Assembly (NCBI GenBank): GCA_945952025.1
Contig: CAMFGW010000016.1
Coordinates: 1 to 64,000 of the forward strand
DNA: 64,000 nt
Origin: an uncultured Paracoccaceae bacterium
Lineage (GTDB): Bacteria > Pseudomonadota > Alphaproteobacteria > Rhodobacterales > Rhodobacteraceae
Reading direction: 5' to 3'
The translations under genes were made by a program, and so were the position numbers. The notes below the pieces were generated by a model. It made no database searches, had not been told where the DNA came from, and saw only the letters and a list, made by a program, of their open reading frames with translations. Positions within the stretch are counted from its first letter, which is position 1; every line of letters starts with the position of its first letter. Positions 1-8,615 of the stretch are shown in pieces.

Positions 1-48
1 CGAGATAGGAGTCCGTCTCGTGGGCTCGGAGATGTGTATAAGAGACAG
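1..48. other. Illumina Nextera i7 adapter (non-genomic)
   Basis: Bases 30-48 are the Nextera transposon mosaic end AGATGTGTATAAGAGACAG. Bases 15-29 are the Nextera read-2 primer site (GTCTCGTGGGCTCGG). Bases 7-14 (AGGAGTCC) match the i7 index I remember as N705, and bases 1-6 (CGAGAT) match the end of the P7 oligo. The order is exactly that of a Nextera library end, so this is untrimmed sequencing adapter and genomic sequence begins at 49. Confidence 0.97.
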
Positions 49-1211
49 GACTTGTCCTGTACATTCCTGGCTTCGACCCCTTTCCGGCCCGCCGCTACCG
101 CGAGCTGTACCGGACCGAGGGCGCCGGGCAGGCCCGGATCTCGGGCTATGAGCTGTCGGTCGCGCGGGGCGAGGGCACGCAGGGCTGGACCGCGCGGGCC
201 CGGTTCGAGGGGCAAGAGGCCGAAGCGCGCATCGAGGTTTTGGGCTGGTCGGACATCGTGCGCGTCTCGATGGGGCAGGGGCTGGTCGCGACCTACGGGC
301 AACTCGCACGGACCGTCTGGACCTATGCACGTGCTAGGGCCTTCTGGCGGCTCTTCGGGCTGCGGAAGGGGCCGATGATCGCCGCCCTCTATCCCGTCGC
401 CGTGCTGGCTGCCGAGCTGATCGTCGCGCTCGTCCTCGCAGCACTTGTGGCTCGAATGGTCACCGTCCTGGTCCCATGGCCCGTCGCCGCCCTCATCGGC
501 CTGGCCATAATCTGGGCGCTCCTCCTCCTCGCCCGCCGCCTCGATCGCCGCATCTTCGCCTGGTACCTGATCCACGATTACGCCTTCACCGCCTCCGAAG
601 GCGGCCGCGCGCCCGCCGCGCTCCGCCCGCGCCTGGCCGAGTTCGCCGAGCGCATCGAACGCGCGCTGGCCGAACCCTGGGACGAGGTTCTGGTCGTCGG
701 CCATTCCTCGGGCGCCCATCTGGCGGTGATGGCGCTGGCCGACCTGATGCGACGCCGCCCGCTGCCGGACGCGCCACCGCTCGCGCTCCTGACGCTTGGC
801 CAGGTCATGCCGATGGTCACGGCGCTGAAGGGGGCGTCCGACCTGCGCGCCGACATCGGCCAGGTCGCGCGTGCGCCCGGCCTGACCTGGGTCGATGTCA
901 CGGCTCCGGGCGACGGCTGTTCATTCGCGCTCTGCGATCCGGTCGCGGTGGCCGGGCAGGGTGGGCCGGGGGTCACGAAACCCCTGATCCTGTCGGCCGC
1001 CTTCAGCCAGACCCTGTCGCCCGAGCGGTTGAAGGCGCTGCGCCATCGCTATTTCCGCCTGCATTTCCAGTATCTCTGCGCCTTCGACCGGCCCGGCGAC
1101 TATGACTATTTCTCCATCACCGCCGGCCCGCGGACGCTTGCCGACCGCTTCGCCGGCCGCCGGTCCTCGCCCGCAGTGGTCAGGACCGTCATCGCGGCGG
1201 GGCCCTCATGA
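49..1211 (+). CDS. alpha/beta-hydrolase-like membrane protein, 5' truncated
   Basis: The frame is open from the first genomic codon (51) to the TGA at 1209-1211, so the start is lost at the contig end. The first visible residues read LVLYIPGFDPFPARRYRELY, a good N-terminal region, so the TTG at 240 is not the real start. Two hydrophobic segments lie roughly at bases 370-540. They are followed by a nucleophile elbow, VVGHSSGAHLAVMAL (around base 693), with the GHSSG signature of serine hydrolases of the alpha/beta fold. About 386 residues remain. The substrate cannot be told. The stop overlaps the start of the P450 gene (ATGA), so the two are co-translated. Family placement rests on the elbow and fold pattern only. 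Confidence 0.75.
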
Positions 1212-2560
1212 TCCCCCCGAAACCCGCCTCGCGCGAAGGCCGCGTCTCGCTCTGGCGCTACGCCCGCCTGTTTCGGCAGGACATCCTGTCGGCCCAGCCC
1301 GACCGGCTCTACGGCGCGCTGATGGCCGAATTCCGCACGCCCTTCTTCCGCTCGTGCCTCCTGAACGACCCCGCCCTCATCGACCGCGTTCTCGGGCCCG
1401 AGGCCGCCGATTTTCCCAAGTCCGCCCGCGTGACCGAGGGGCTGAGGCCGCTTCTCGGCCGGTCGGTATTTGTGACGAACGGCGCCGAATGGGAACGCCA
1501 GCGCCGCATCATCGACCCGGCTTTCGCCGGTGGCCGCCTGCGCGACCTGGTCCCGGCGATGGACGGCGCCGCGCGGGCGGCGGTCACGCGGCTGGAAGGT
1601 CGGCCCGAGGTCGAGATCGAGGCCGAGGCGAGCCATGCCGCCGCCGACGTGATCTTCCGCACGCTCTTCTCGATCCCGATCGAGCATGAGATCGCGCACA
1701 CGACCTTCGAGCGTTTCCGCGCCTACCAGCGTGCCCAGCCGCTTCTGACCCTGACGGCGCTGGTGCCGCTGCCCGCCTGGATGCCGCGCTTCCACAGCCG
1801 CCGGACGCGGGCCGCCGCGCGCGACATCCGGGCGCTGATCGCCACACTCGTCAGCGCCCGCGCGGCCGAAATCGCGGCCGGCACCGCGCCCGACGATCTG
1901 GCGACACGGGTGATGACGACCGCCGATCCCCTGACCGGCGAGACCTTCACACCAGCCGAAATGGTCGATCAGGTGGCGATCTTCTTCCTTGCGGGGCATG
2001 AGACCTCCGCCTCGACCCTCGCCTGGGCGCTCTATCTGCTGGCGACCCACCCGGACGCGCAGGACAGGGTGGCGGCTGAGGTCACGGGTCTGCCGGAAAA
2101 ACTAGGCATATCAGATATATCGCGACTGTCATTCACGCGCGACGTGATGAGAGAGACCTTGCGGCTTTACCCGCCGGTGCCGATGATGGTGCGCGAAAAC
2201 CGCTGCCCGGTGACCTTCCGCGACCGCGAACTGGCGCCCGGCAGCCAGGTCGTCCTGTCGCCCTGGCACCTGCACCGCCACCGTCGATTCTGGGAAGATC
2301 CCGACAAGTTCGACCCCGGCCGCTGGCAGACCGACGCGGGCCGCGCATCCGCCCGGACGGCCTTCATGCCCTTTTCCGCCGGCCCCCGCGTCTGCATCGG
2401 CGCGGGGTTTGCCATGATCGAAGGCGTCCTTCTGATCGCGCGGCTGGTCCAGGCCTATGGCCTCTCGACCTCTGGTCTCCCGCCGGTGCCGGTCGCACAC
2501 CTGACCGTCCGGGCGCGGGACGGCATCCGCCTGGCGCTTCAGCCGCGCAAACGGTCCTGA
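1208..2560 (+). CDS. cytochrome P450
   Basis: A 450-residue soluble P450 monooxygenase. The oxygen-activation motif AGHETS of helix I is at residues 262-267. The ExxR motif (E316-R319, ETLR) is followed by YPPVP. The heme-thiolate loop FSAGPRVCIG has Cys396 as axial ligand. There is no N-terminal membrane anchor, as usual for bacterial P450s, so it needs a separate ferredoxin and reductase; none is adjacent. It overlaps the preceding hydrolase-like gene by 4 nt, which suggests a shared substrate or pathway that cannot be named from sequence. Its 3' end overlaps the convergent RHH gene by 22 bp. Confidence 0.93.
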   Translation: MIPPKPASREGRVSLWRYARLFRQDILSAQPDRLYGALMAEFRTPFFRSCLLNDPALIDRVLGPEAADFPKSARVTEGLRPLLGRSVFVTNGAEWERQRRIIDPAFAGGRLRDLVPAMDGAARAAVTRLEGRPEVEIEAEASHAAADVIFRTLFSIPIEHEIAHTTFERFRAYQRAQPLLTLTALVPLPAWMPRFHSRRTRAAARDIRALIATLVSARAAEIAAGTAPDDLATRVMTTADPLTGETFTPAEMVDQVAIFFLAGHETSASTLAWALYLLATHPDAQDRVAAEVTGLPEKLGISDISRLSFTRDVMRETLRLYPPVPMMVRENRCPVTFRDRELAPGSQVVLSPWHLHRHRRFWEDPDKFDPGRWQTDAGRASARTAFMPFSAGPRVCIGAGFAMIEGVLLIARLVQAYGLSTSGLPPVPVAHLTVRARDGIRLALQPRKRS

Positions 2561-2766
2561 AGGTCGGCCAGGACGAAGAGCCGGATAGCAGTTGCAAGGC
2601 CGGTGCCGACTTCACGCGATGCATCAATTTCCGCCGACAAGCTATTGATGGACAAGGATCGTGCCGCTGCGATCTGCCGGAACTCGTCCCAGAAAGCTGC
2701 CTCGATTGAAACCGAGGTGCGGTGGCCGTGCAGCGTCAGCGATCGTTTGACCGGGCGCGCGCTCAT
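2539..2766 (-). CDS. ribbon-helix-helix domain protein
   Basis: A 75-residue protein of the RHH_4-like family. It opens MSARPVKRSLTLHGHRTSVS (basic beta strand), followed by two helices, FWDEFRQIAAARSLSINSLSAEID, the typical RHH dimerisation and DNA-binding fold. It is probably a small transcriptional regulator. Its start codon overlaps the stop of the upstream DUF4169 gene (ATGA), making it the third gene of a fumC-DUF4169-RHH operon. I recall this grouping from related Rhodobacteraceae. The target is unknown. Confidence 0.82.
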   Translation of the reverse strand: MSARPVKRSLTLHGHRTSVSIEAAFWDEFRQIAAARSLSINSLSAEIDASREVGTGLATAIRLFVLADLQDRLRG

Positions 2767-2936
2767 TCCCGCTCGTGCCCGTCAAGCGCGCTCCGTTCCG
2801 CCTCTGCCCGCGCCGCCTCAAGCTTTTTCAGCTCCTTGGTCCGGCCGAAACGCGCCGCGTTTTCGTCCGCGACCCCCTTCGCCTCTGCCCGCGCCTTGGC
2901 TTTGCGCACCTGCCTGAGGTTGACGACCTCGGCCAC
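2763..2936 (-). CDS. DUF4169 family small protein
   Basis: A 57-residue reading frame starting with GTG. It begins VAEVVNLRQVRKAKARAEAK and ends in HERE. The composition is Ala, Glu, Lys and Arg rich and almost certainly one or two long helices. The opening and overall pattern match the DUF4169 family of alphaproteobacteria. Four nucleotides separate it from the fumC stop, and its stop overlaps the RHH start. The function of the family is not known. The start is chosen for the conserved N-terminus; no ATG gives this protein. Confidence 0.8.
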   Translation of the reverse strand: MAEVVNLRQVRKAKARAEAKGVADENAARFGRTKELKKLEAARAEAERSALDGHERE

Positions 2937-2940
2937 AGGC

Positions 2941-4341
2941 TCAGCCCTTCGGGCCGATCATGTCTTCGGGCCGCACGATCCGGTCGAAGGTCGGCCCGTC
3001 GACATAGCCAAGCGCTATGGCCTCTTGGCGCAAGGTCGTGCCGTTCTTGTGCGCGGTCTTGGCGACCTTGGCCGCCGCGTCATAGCCGATGGTCGGCGCG
3101 AGCGCCGTCACCAGCATCAGGCTTTCCTTCATCAACTGGTCGATCCGGGCGATGTTGGCTTCGGTCCCGACCACCATGTTGTCGGTGAAGGACCCGGCCG
3201 CATCGCCCAGAAGCTGCATGGATTGCAGGACGTTGTAGGCCATCATCGGGTTGTAGACGTTCAGCTCGAAATGGCCCTGCGACCCGGCGATACCGACGGC
3301 CGCGTCATTGCCCATCACCTGCGCGCAGACCATGGTCAGCGCCTCGGCCTGGGTCGGGTTGACCTTGCCCGGCATGATCGAGGACCCCGGCTCGTTTTCC
3401 GGCAGGATCAGCTCGCCCAGACCCGAGCGGGGCCCCGACCCCAGAAGCCTGAGGTCGTTCGCGATCTTGAAGAGGCTCGCCGCGACCGTCTTCAGCGCGC
3501 CCGAGAACATCACCATCGCGTCATGGGCGGCAAGAGCCTCGAACTTGTTCGGCGCGGTGACGAAGGGCAGGCCGGTGATCGCCGCGATCTCGGCCGCGAT
3601 GCGCTTGTCCCAGCCGACGCGGGTGTTGAGCCCGGTGCCGACCGCAGTGCCGCCCTGCGCCAGTTCGTAGATGTCGGGCAGGCACATCTTCACCCGCTCG
3701 ATGCCCTTGCGGACCTGCATCGCATAGCCCGAAAACTCCTGGCCGAGCGTCAGGGGCGTTGCGTCCTGCGTATGGGTGCGCCCGATCTTGATGATGTCCT
3801 TGAACTCGGCCGACTTGGCGGCAAGGGCGGCCTGCAGCTTTTCCAGCCCCGGCAGCAGCACGTCGCGCGCCATCATGCCTATCGCCACATGCATCGCCGT
3901 CGGGAAGGTGTCGTTCGATGACTGGCCCATGTTCACATGGTCGTTCGGATGGACCGGCTTCTTCGACCCCATCACCCCGCCCAGCATCTCGATCGCGCGG
4001 TTCGAGATCACCTCGTTCGCGTTCATGTTCGACTGGGTGCCAGAGCCGGTCTGCCAGACCACCAGCGGGAAATTGTCGTCGAAGCGCCCGTCGATCACCT
4101 CTTGCGCGGCGGCAGAGATCGCGTTCCCGAGCGTCGCGTCAATGTCGCCCTGCACCATGTTCACCCGCGCCGCCGCCTGCTTGATGACGCCGAGCGCGCG
4201 GATGATGGCGACCGGCTGGCGTTCCCAGCCGATGGGGAAATTCCGGATCGACCGCTGCGTCTGGGCGCCCCAGTACTTGTCCGCCGGCACCTCGAGCGGG
4301 CCAAAGCTGTCGGTTTCGGTGCGGGTTTTCTGGGCGGTCAT
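2941..4341 (-). CDS. fumC: class II fumarate hydratase
   Basis: A 466-residue FumC-type fumarase that interconverts fumarate and L-malate in the TCA cycle in the cytoplasm, without an iron-sulfur cluster. The family signature [11 protein letters not shown] carries the catalytic serine loop. The regions [29 protein letters not shown] and [10 protein letters not shown] are the conserved substrate-site segments of the superfamily. Length is normal. It heads the operon with DUF4169 and RHH, read from the promoter at 4368-4396. Confidence 0.97.
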   Translation of the reverse strand: MTAQKTRTETDSFGPLEVPADKYWGAQTQRSIRNFPIGWERQPVAIIRALGVIKQAAARVNMVQGDIDATLGNAISAAAQEVIDGRFDDNFPLVVWQTGSGTQSNMNANEVISNRAIEMLGGVMGSKKPVHPNDHVNMGQSSNDTFPTAMHVAIGMMARDVLLPGLEKLQAALAAKSAEFKDIIKIGRTHTQDATPLTLGQEFSGYAMQVRKGIERVKMCLPDIYELAQGGTAVGTGLNTRVGWDKRIAAEIAAITGLPFVTAPNKFEALAAHDAMVMFSGALKTVAASLFKIANDLRLLGSGPRSGLGELILPENEPGSSIMPGKVNPTQAEALTMVCAQVMGNDAAVGIAGSQGHFELNVYNPMMAYNVLQSMQLLGDAAGSFTDNMVVGTEANIARIDQLMKESLMLVTALAPTIGYDAAAKVAKTAHKNGTTLRQEAIALGYVDGPTFDRIVRPEDMIGPKG

Positions 4342-4367
4342 GATGGGGCTCCGGTCAGGCTTGGCCG

Positions 4368-4396
4368 TTCTTAGGCCGGGGCAGGGACGGAATCAA
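4368..4396 (-). promoter_or_regulatory. fumC promoter
   Basis: On the minus strand, a -35 TTGATT (4391-4396) and -10 TAAGAA (4368-4373) are separated by exactly 17 bp. The predicted start of transcription is about 20 nt before the fumC ATG. The -35 overlaps the stop codon of the upstream methyltransferase gene, so fumC can be read independently of it. Confidence 0.6.
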
Positions 4397-4974
4397 CCGC
4401 GCCGCGGCAGGGGGGTGTCGGAGCGGCGGAAATAGCAATGGACCCGCGCGGGGGGCAGGTTCAGGGGCACGAACTGCCGCTCTTCGGCCCTGAGGTCCAG
4501 CGCCTCGATGATCGACTGGGCGATCGAGGGGCGGCGGCCATAGGTGAACTGGATCAGGGGGGCGCCCGCCGCAAGAACGGCGAAGGCCGCGCGCACGATG
4601 GCGAGGGCCACGGGGTCGGGCATCGACAGAAGCGGCAGGCCCGAGATGACGGCACCCACGCCCGGATCGCAATGGTCGGCCGCCCTGTCGGCCCCGGCGT
4701 TCAGCACCCGCACGCCCGGAAACTCTGCGGCCAGCGCCCTTGCAAAGACCGGGTCCAGCTCCAAGAGCGTCAGGTTCGCAGGCGGCACCCCGCCGGAAAG
4801 GATCCCGCGCGTCAGGGCCCCGGTCCCCGGCCCGAACTCGACTACCCGCGCCCGGGGGTCCGGGATCTGGCGCGCCATCGCCCGGGAAAGGAAGGGCGAC
4901 GAGGGCGCAATCGCAGACACCTGCCGGGGGTTGCGGATCAGCTGGCGAAGGAAAAGCGTGCGGCTCGCGGTCAT
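4393..4974 (-). CDS. class I SAM methyltransferase, phospholipid N-methyltransferase-like
   Basis: A 193-residue protein. The opening FLRQLIRNPRQVSAIAPSSPFLSRAMA followed by the SAM-binding motif I (VVEFGPGTGALTRGIL, residues ~44-59) and motif II (LTLLELDPVF) matches the COG3963 phospholipid N-methyltransferase type, in which members methylate phosphatidylethanolamine towards phosphatidylcholine. An N-terminal amphipathic stretch would allow membrane association. It could also be an rRNA dimethylase-like enzyme, since the same Rossmann motifs occur there. It lies between sspB and fumC on the same strand, with about 90 bp to sspB. Confidence 0.7.
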   Translation of the reverse strand: MTASRTLFLRQLIRNPRQVSAIAPSSPFLSRAMARQIPDPRARVVEFGPGTGALTRGILSGGVPPANLTLLELDPVFARALAAEFPGVRVLNAGADRAADHCDPGVGAVISGLPLLSMPDPVALAIVRAAFAVLAAGAPLIQFTYGRRPSIAQSIIEALDLRAEERQFVPLNLPPARVHCYFRRSDTPLPRRG

Positions 4975-5066
4975 GGGCGGCTCCTCTGGGCGCGGGGAAG
5001 CACCCGGGTTTTCGGGGTCGGGGCCGCGAGGGGCCGCCGGTCTGGATTGGCGGTCAGGAATTCCGG

Positions 5067-5531
5067 TCAGGATTTGCGGAACTTGTCCAGGCTCACGACC
5101 TCGGCCTCGGGCCGGGCCTCCGGTTCGGCATTCTGGTGCATGGGCGCTTCGTCCTCGTCCTCGTCATCCTCGTCGCTTTCATGCGTCTCGAAGCGCAGGC
5201 CGAACTCGACCGAGGGGTCGACGAAGGTGCGGATGGCGTCGAAGGGCACGTAGAGCGGCTCTGGCATGTCGCCGAAATTGAGCGTGACGGCAAAGCCCTC
5301 GTCATCGACCTTCAGCCCGTCGAACCAGTGCTGCATGACGATGGTCATCTCGTCGGGGTAGCGCTCGCGCAGCCAGTCCGCGATCTGCATGTCGGGGTGG
5401 CGCATGTCGATGGTGATGAAGAAATGGTGATCGCCCGGCAGGCCTTCTTGCTCGACCCCGCGCAGCACCTCGACAATAAGGCCACGCAGGGCGCGATGCA
5501 TCATCGTGCCATAGTCGATCTTGCGGGACAT
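5067..5531 (-). CDS. sspB: SspB-family ClpXP adaptor (alpha type)
   Basis: A 154-residue SspB-like protein (DUF2457/SspB). It delivers ssrA-tagged proteins to the ClpXP protease, so it is the partner of the tmRNA encoded at 7795-8111. The body MSRKIDYGTMMHRALRGLIV...HHFFITIDMRHPD...MTIVMQHWFDGLKV matches the alphaproteobacterial form. A very acidic linker (residues ~118-130, Asp/Glu runs) precedes a basic tail SLDKFRKS, which corresponds to the flexible C-terminal ClpX-docking module. A strong ribosome site (GAAGGAG) stands 8 nt before the ATG. Confidence 0.9.
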   Translation of the reverse strand: MSRKIDYGTMMHRALRGLIVEVLRGVEQEGLPGDHHFFITIDMRHPDMQIADWLRERYPDEMTIVMQHWFDGLKVDDEGFAVTLNFGDMPEPLYVPFDAIRTFVDPSVEFGLRFETHESDEDDEDEDEAPMHQNAEPEARPEAEVVSLDKFRKS

Positions 5532-5585
5532 TTCGCGCCTCCTTCGTCAGGGGCAGCATAGGGTTTTTTGCCCCGATGAAAAGGG

Positions 5586-6857
5586 TCAGAGCGGCGGTGC
5601 GCCAGCGGGCAGGGCAAGCCCGGCCATCACGCCCGCGACGGCCGCTATGAACAGCACCCATCCAAGGCCCAGGTGGCGGACGAGGAGCAGCCAGCCGGAC
5701 AGGATCAGGATGGCGAGCGCGGGCAGGTTCAGGCCGCTCACGCGCGGCAGGGTGACGGGCCCGATGCGGAATTCGCCCACCGTCGCGAAAAGGACGTGGA
5801 GCGTGAACCAGAGCGCGAGCGCGCCGATCACCCCCACGACCGCCGCCGAAATCCCGTCGAGTGCCGCGCGCAGGCGCGGGCGGCTGGTCAGCGCCTCGAT
5901 GTGGGGGGCGAAGGCGAAGATCCACAGGAACGAGGGCACGAAGGTCGCCCAGAGCGCCATCGCAAAGGCTGCGAGCGCCATCGGAACGCCACCCTGCGAG
6001 GCCCCGGCCAGCAGGGCCACGAAGGCGGTGACGAGGATCAGGGGGCCGGGCGTCGTCTCGGCCAGCCCCAGGGCGTCGATCATCTGGCCGGTCGTGACCC
6101 AGCCGTGCGTCTCGACCAGGCTCTGCGTCATGTAGGTCAAAAGCGCATAGGCCCCGCCGAAACTGACGAGCGCGAGCTTGCCGAAAAAGAGCCCGAGCGC
6201 CGTCAGGAAGCCCGACCCCGCCAGCGCCGCGAGGCCGATCGGCGCGAGCCAGAGGGCGATGCCGAGGGCAAGGTGGAGAAACGTCGGGCCAAGGGCGGCG
6301 CGGGTGGCGGGCGGCGGCGCGGTGGTGCCGTCGATGCGGAGTGCGCCGAAGATCGCGGCGGCGACGATCACCAGCGGGAAGGGCAGCTTAAGAAGGACCA
6401 GCGCGGCGAAGGCGATGAGTGCGATGGCCCGCGCCCGGTCGGACTTCAGGGCCCGGCGCCCGACGCGCAAAAGTGCTTCGACCACGATCACCGCGACCGA
6501 CGCCTTGATGCCCATGAAGGCCGCGGACACGAGGGGCAGGGTGCCATAGCGCAGATACAGGAGGCCCAGTGCCAGGATGACCAGCGCGCCCGGCAGCACG
6601 AACAGAAGCCCCGCCATCAGCCCGCCCCGGATGCCACGCAGCCGCCAGCCGGCATAGGTCGCAAGCTGCATCGCCTCGGGCCCCGGCAGAAGCATGCAGA
6701 AGGAAAGCGCGCGCAGGAAGGTCTCTTCGCTCAGCCAGCGCTTTTCGTCCACCAGCACCCGGTGCATGAGCGCGATCTGCGCCGCCGGGCCGCCGAAGGA
6801 CAGTAGGCCGATCTTGGCAAAGGTCGGAAGTAGGCTCGGCAGGCTGGGGCTATTCAT
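5586..6857 (-). CDS. chrA: chromate efflux transporter ChrA
   Basis: A 423-residue membrane protein of the CHR family, which exports chromate. Two homologous halves are visible: the first opens LPTFAKIGLLSFGGPAAQIALMHR, the second FGKLALVSFGGAYALLTYMTQ, each with the SFGG signature. The matching motifs MLLPGPEAMQLATYAGW and ALGLAETTPGPLILVTAFVA follow. Ten or more hydrophobic segments are present. It starts directly after the stop codon of the rhodanese-ChrB gene with no intergenic base, so the two are one operon. Confidence 0.94.
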   Translation of the reverse strand: MNSPSLPSLLPTFAKIGLLSFGGPAAQIALMHRVLVDEKRWLSEETFLRALSFCMLLPGPEAMQLATYAGWRLRGIRGGLMAGLLFVLPGALVILALGLLYLRYGTLPLVSAAFMGIKASVAVIVVEALLRVGRRALKSDRARAIALIAFAALVLLKLPFPLVIVAAAIFGALRIDGTTAPPPATRAALGPTFLHLALGIALWLAPIGLAALAGSGFLTALGLFFGKLALVSFGGAYALLTYMTQSLVETHGWVTTGQMIDALGLAETTPGPLILVTAFVALLAGASQGGVPMALAAFAMALWATFVPSFLWIFAFAPHIEALTSRPRLRAALDGISAAVVGVIGALALWFTLHVLFATVGEFRIGPVTLPRVSGLNLPALAILILSGWLLLVRHLGLGWVLFIAAVAGVMAGLALPAGAPPL

Positions 6858-7658
6858 CTAGGCCTTCCGCCCCTGCGGCCAGTCATGCCCCTCGTCGAAC
6901 CCGTCGCGCGCCCAGCGGTAGAGCGCGTCGTAAAGCGCAAGCCCGGCGGCGAGCTGGTCGAGGTCGTCGCGGTATTGCCGCGAGAGACCGACCGACAGGG
7001 CCAGAAGACCGGCCGCCTGCGGGGCAAGGTCGTGCCAGTCGGTATCGGCGCCCCGCACGATCAGGGCCATCCGGTCGAGCGCCGTCGTGTGCAGGCCGAA
7101 ATCGTCCAGAAGCGCGTCGAAGCTGCATGCATCGCCCCGGTGGCTGAAGCGCACGCCCTCGATGTCGAAGGGGGTGGCGTCGAAGCGTTCGGCGACGGCC
7201 ATGACCTCGGCCGGTGCGACGAAGAGGAAACGCGCGCCGGGGTCGATGAAGCGCCGGATGAGCCAGGGGCAGGCGATCCGGTCGATCTTCGGCCGCTGCC
7301 GCGTGACCCAAAGGCCGGGCTCCGGGATCAACGCGGCGGGGATGGCGGGCAGGCCGCCCGCCCGCCAGGCCGCGAAGCCACCGTCGAGGACCTCGGCCGC
7401 GATACCGTGCAGGCGCAAAAGGGCGGCGGCGCCTTCGGAAAGCTTGCGGCCGCCCTGGCAGATGACCACCGCGCGCCCGGCCTGAAGGTTCGGGGCGGCG
7501 CTGTCGACGGCATCATGGGCAATGCGGCGGCTGCCGGGGATCAGCGCCGGGTCCTGGACGAAGTCGTCGTCCAGCCGGACATCGAGCAACAGGGGGCAGT
7601 CGGGAAGTCCGATCAGTCGGGAAAGCTGGGCGGGGCTGATGGCGAAGGGGCCGGGCAT
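6858..7658 (-). CDS. chrB: rhodanese-ChrB fusion, chromate resistance
   Basis: A 266-residue two-domain protein. Residues ~1-110 are a rhodanese-like domain with active-site cysteine in VVICQGGRKLSEGAA and the closing LDGGFAAWRAGGLP. Residues ~115-260 are the ChrB C-terminal domain, recognisable by RPKIDRIACPWLIRRFIDPGARFLF and FSHRGDACSFDALLDDF. Classical ChrB has a different N-terminal domain and acts as a chromate-responsive activator. This form lacks that part, so a direct DNA-binding role is doubtful and a sensor or reductase role is possible. It is the first gene of the chrBA operon. Confidence 0.88.
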   Translation of the reverse strand: MPGPFAISPAQLSRLIGLPDCPLLLDVRLDDDFVQDPALIPGSRRIAHDAVDSAAPNLQAGRAVVICQGGRKLSEGAAALLRLHGIAAEVLDGGFAAWRAGGLPAIPAALIPEPGLWVTRQRPKIDRIACPWLIRRFIDPGARFLFVAPAEVMAVAERFDATPFDIEGVRFSHRGDACSFDALLDDFGLHTTALDRMALIVRGADTDWHDLAPQAAGLLALSVGLSRQYRDDLDQLAAGLALYDALYRWARDGFDEGHDWPQGRKA

Positions 7659-7736
7659 GGGGGCATCCGTTGGAAAGGGTCAAGGGATGCAAACTTGGGC
7701 CAGGGCCTCACGGGGCGTTTGCGAGCCCCATGCCCC

Positions 7737-7766
7737 ATTAGTGGCGCGTCGGGCGGGGCAGGTCAA
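7737..7766 (-). promoter_or_regulatory. candidate chrBA promoter
   Basis: The minus strand shows TTGACC (7761-7766) and ACTAAT (7737-7742) with an 18-bp spacer. It lies between the 3' end of ssrA and chrB and leaves a leader of about 70 nt. The leader can fold a GGGGC/GCCCC hairpin. Spacing and boxes are good, but there is no experimental support. Confidence 0.5.
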
Positions 7767-7794
7767 GCGGCCAGAGCGGGAACCAAGGGGGAAG

Positions 7795-8111
7795 GTGCAG
7801 GCTTCTGTTGCCAGGTGCCTGCGGACCCCGCCTTACGCGGCTAAGCGCAAGGACTTGGTTTCGGCGACCCGAACTGCTTACGCAGCCAGAGCCATTGCCG
7901 GAGCACGGTTGTTATTGGCAACTGTACTTTGCGGACCGATAACGGTGGCACCCCGCCGAGACAAAGCTAACCCCTTTGGTCGTCCGTCGATCCTGTTTCG
8001 GCCCCATGACCCGCCAATACGGGATTTGGTGGAGCCGCCGGGTACCGCCCCCGGGTCCGATCCGATTATTACGAGCGCGTTTATGTCCATAGCACCGGGC
8101 AAGCCCGGAAC
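7795..8111 (-). ncRNA. ssrA: permuted two-piece tmRNA
   Basis: The minus strand carries the alphaproteobacterial circularly permuted tmRNA. The acceptor piece comes first, with a T-arm CCGGG/CCCGG (loop GGCGGTA) and an acceptor strand CGGCTCC plus ACCA, ending with encoded CCA at 8027-8029. A 21-nt intervening segment (8006-8026) follows. The coding piece then starts at 8005 with GGGGCCG, which pairs with CGGCTCC (one G-U), followed by the tmRNA-typical GGATCGACGG. The tag frame is 7878-7919: resume codon GCC, tag ANNNRAPAMALAA, stop TAA. The ALAA end is the ClpXP recognition end. A GCAGGC/GCCTGC hairpin at 7797-7822 lies near the 3' end. Exact processed ends are estimates. Confidence 0.93.
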
Positions 8112-8117
8112 GGGTTC

Positions 8118-8146
8118 AATATAGGCCGGGTGCTGCGGCCTCGCAA
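8118..8146 (-). promoter_or_regulatory. ssrA promoter
   Basis: The minus strand has TTGCGA (8141-8146) and TATATT (8118-8123), exactly 17 bp apart. Transcription would start near 8111, just ahead of the acceptor piece of tmRNA. This is one of the strongest promoter matches in the window. Confidence 0.7.
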
Positions 8147-8371
8147 GACCGGGACAAGGAGGGTGGCGGTTGGGTGGAAGGGCGACGGGGGTGCGAGGGT
8201 GGTGGTGCCGGATGGCATAGGGGCGGGTCGGGCGCGGTGGGGGCTGGCGGTCTTGCGGCCGGGTGCTGATCGTCCCGCGGGACGTCGAGCGAGCGACGGC
8301 GCCCGCCATCGCGGGGAGTTCGCATGCGCACTCCGCAGGATCGATTGTCGCTTTCCGACGCCGCTTTGCTC
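8147..8371. other. non-coding stretch between ssrA promoter and repeat copy A
   Basis: No credible gene is seen on either strand. The only structure noticed is a 9-bp inverted repeat, CGCAAGACC at 8142-8150 and GGTCTTGCG at 8249-8257. The left arm overlaps the ssrA -35 box. It may be chance or a remnant of a duplicated promoter. Confidence 0.4.
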
Positions 8372-8596
8372 CCGGGTGGCAGGGGCCGTTGACCCTGCCA
8401 TGCGACGCCCTCGTCTTTTGTCCCGCCGATGGCCCAAAGCCACCGGCCAGCGCCCGCCCCGCCGATGGCGGGCGCTATGCGCCCACCGGGGCAGGCGCTG
8501 GCCTTTGTTGGTGAGTGACACGAAGGATCCAGCGGAGAGGGTCCCACGCGGGCAGGGAAACGCGGGTCCCGTTTCCTGTTCCCGCCGGAACCGGCG
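8372..8596 (+). repeat. intergenic multi-hairpin repeat, copy A
   Basis: A member of the repeated family described in the findings, read in the orientation that puts the GGCAG hairpin first. Modules in order: GGCAGGGGCC/GACCCTGCC arms; a GTCCCGCCGATGGCC...CACCGGCC arm pair; the GGCGGGCGC...GCGCCCACCGGGGCAGGCGC block; GTGAGTGACAC; GGGAAACGCGGG...CCCGTTTCC. It sits downstream of fliG, whose stop is at 8873, and is followed immediately by copy B. Confidence 0.85.
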
Positions 8597-8615
8597 AGCT
8601 GCAACGGTCAGTCGC

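Noticed and set aside
240-1211. A TTG start at 240 for the first gene.
   Set aside because: The frame is open and protein-like (LVLYIPGFDP...) from base 51, so 240 is internal and the gene is truncated by the contig end.
7878-8309. A 143-residue protein ending in NNNRAPAMALAA.
   Set aside because: Only the last residues are translated, as the tmRNA tag; the rest is tmRNA structure and promoter.
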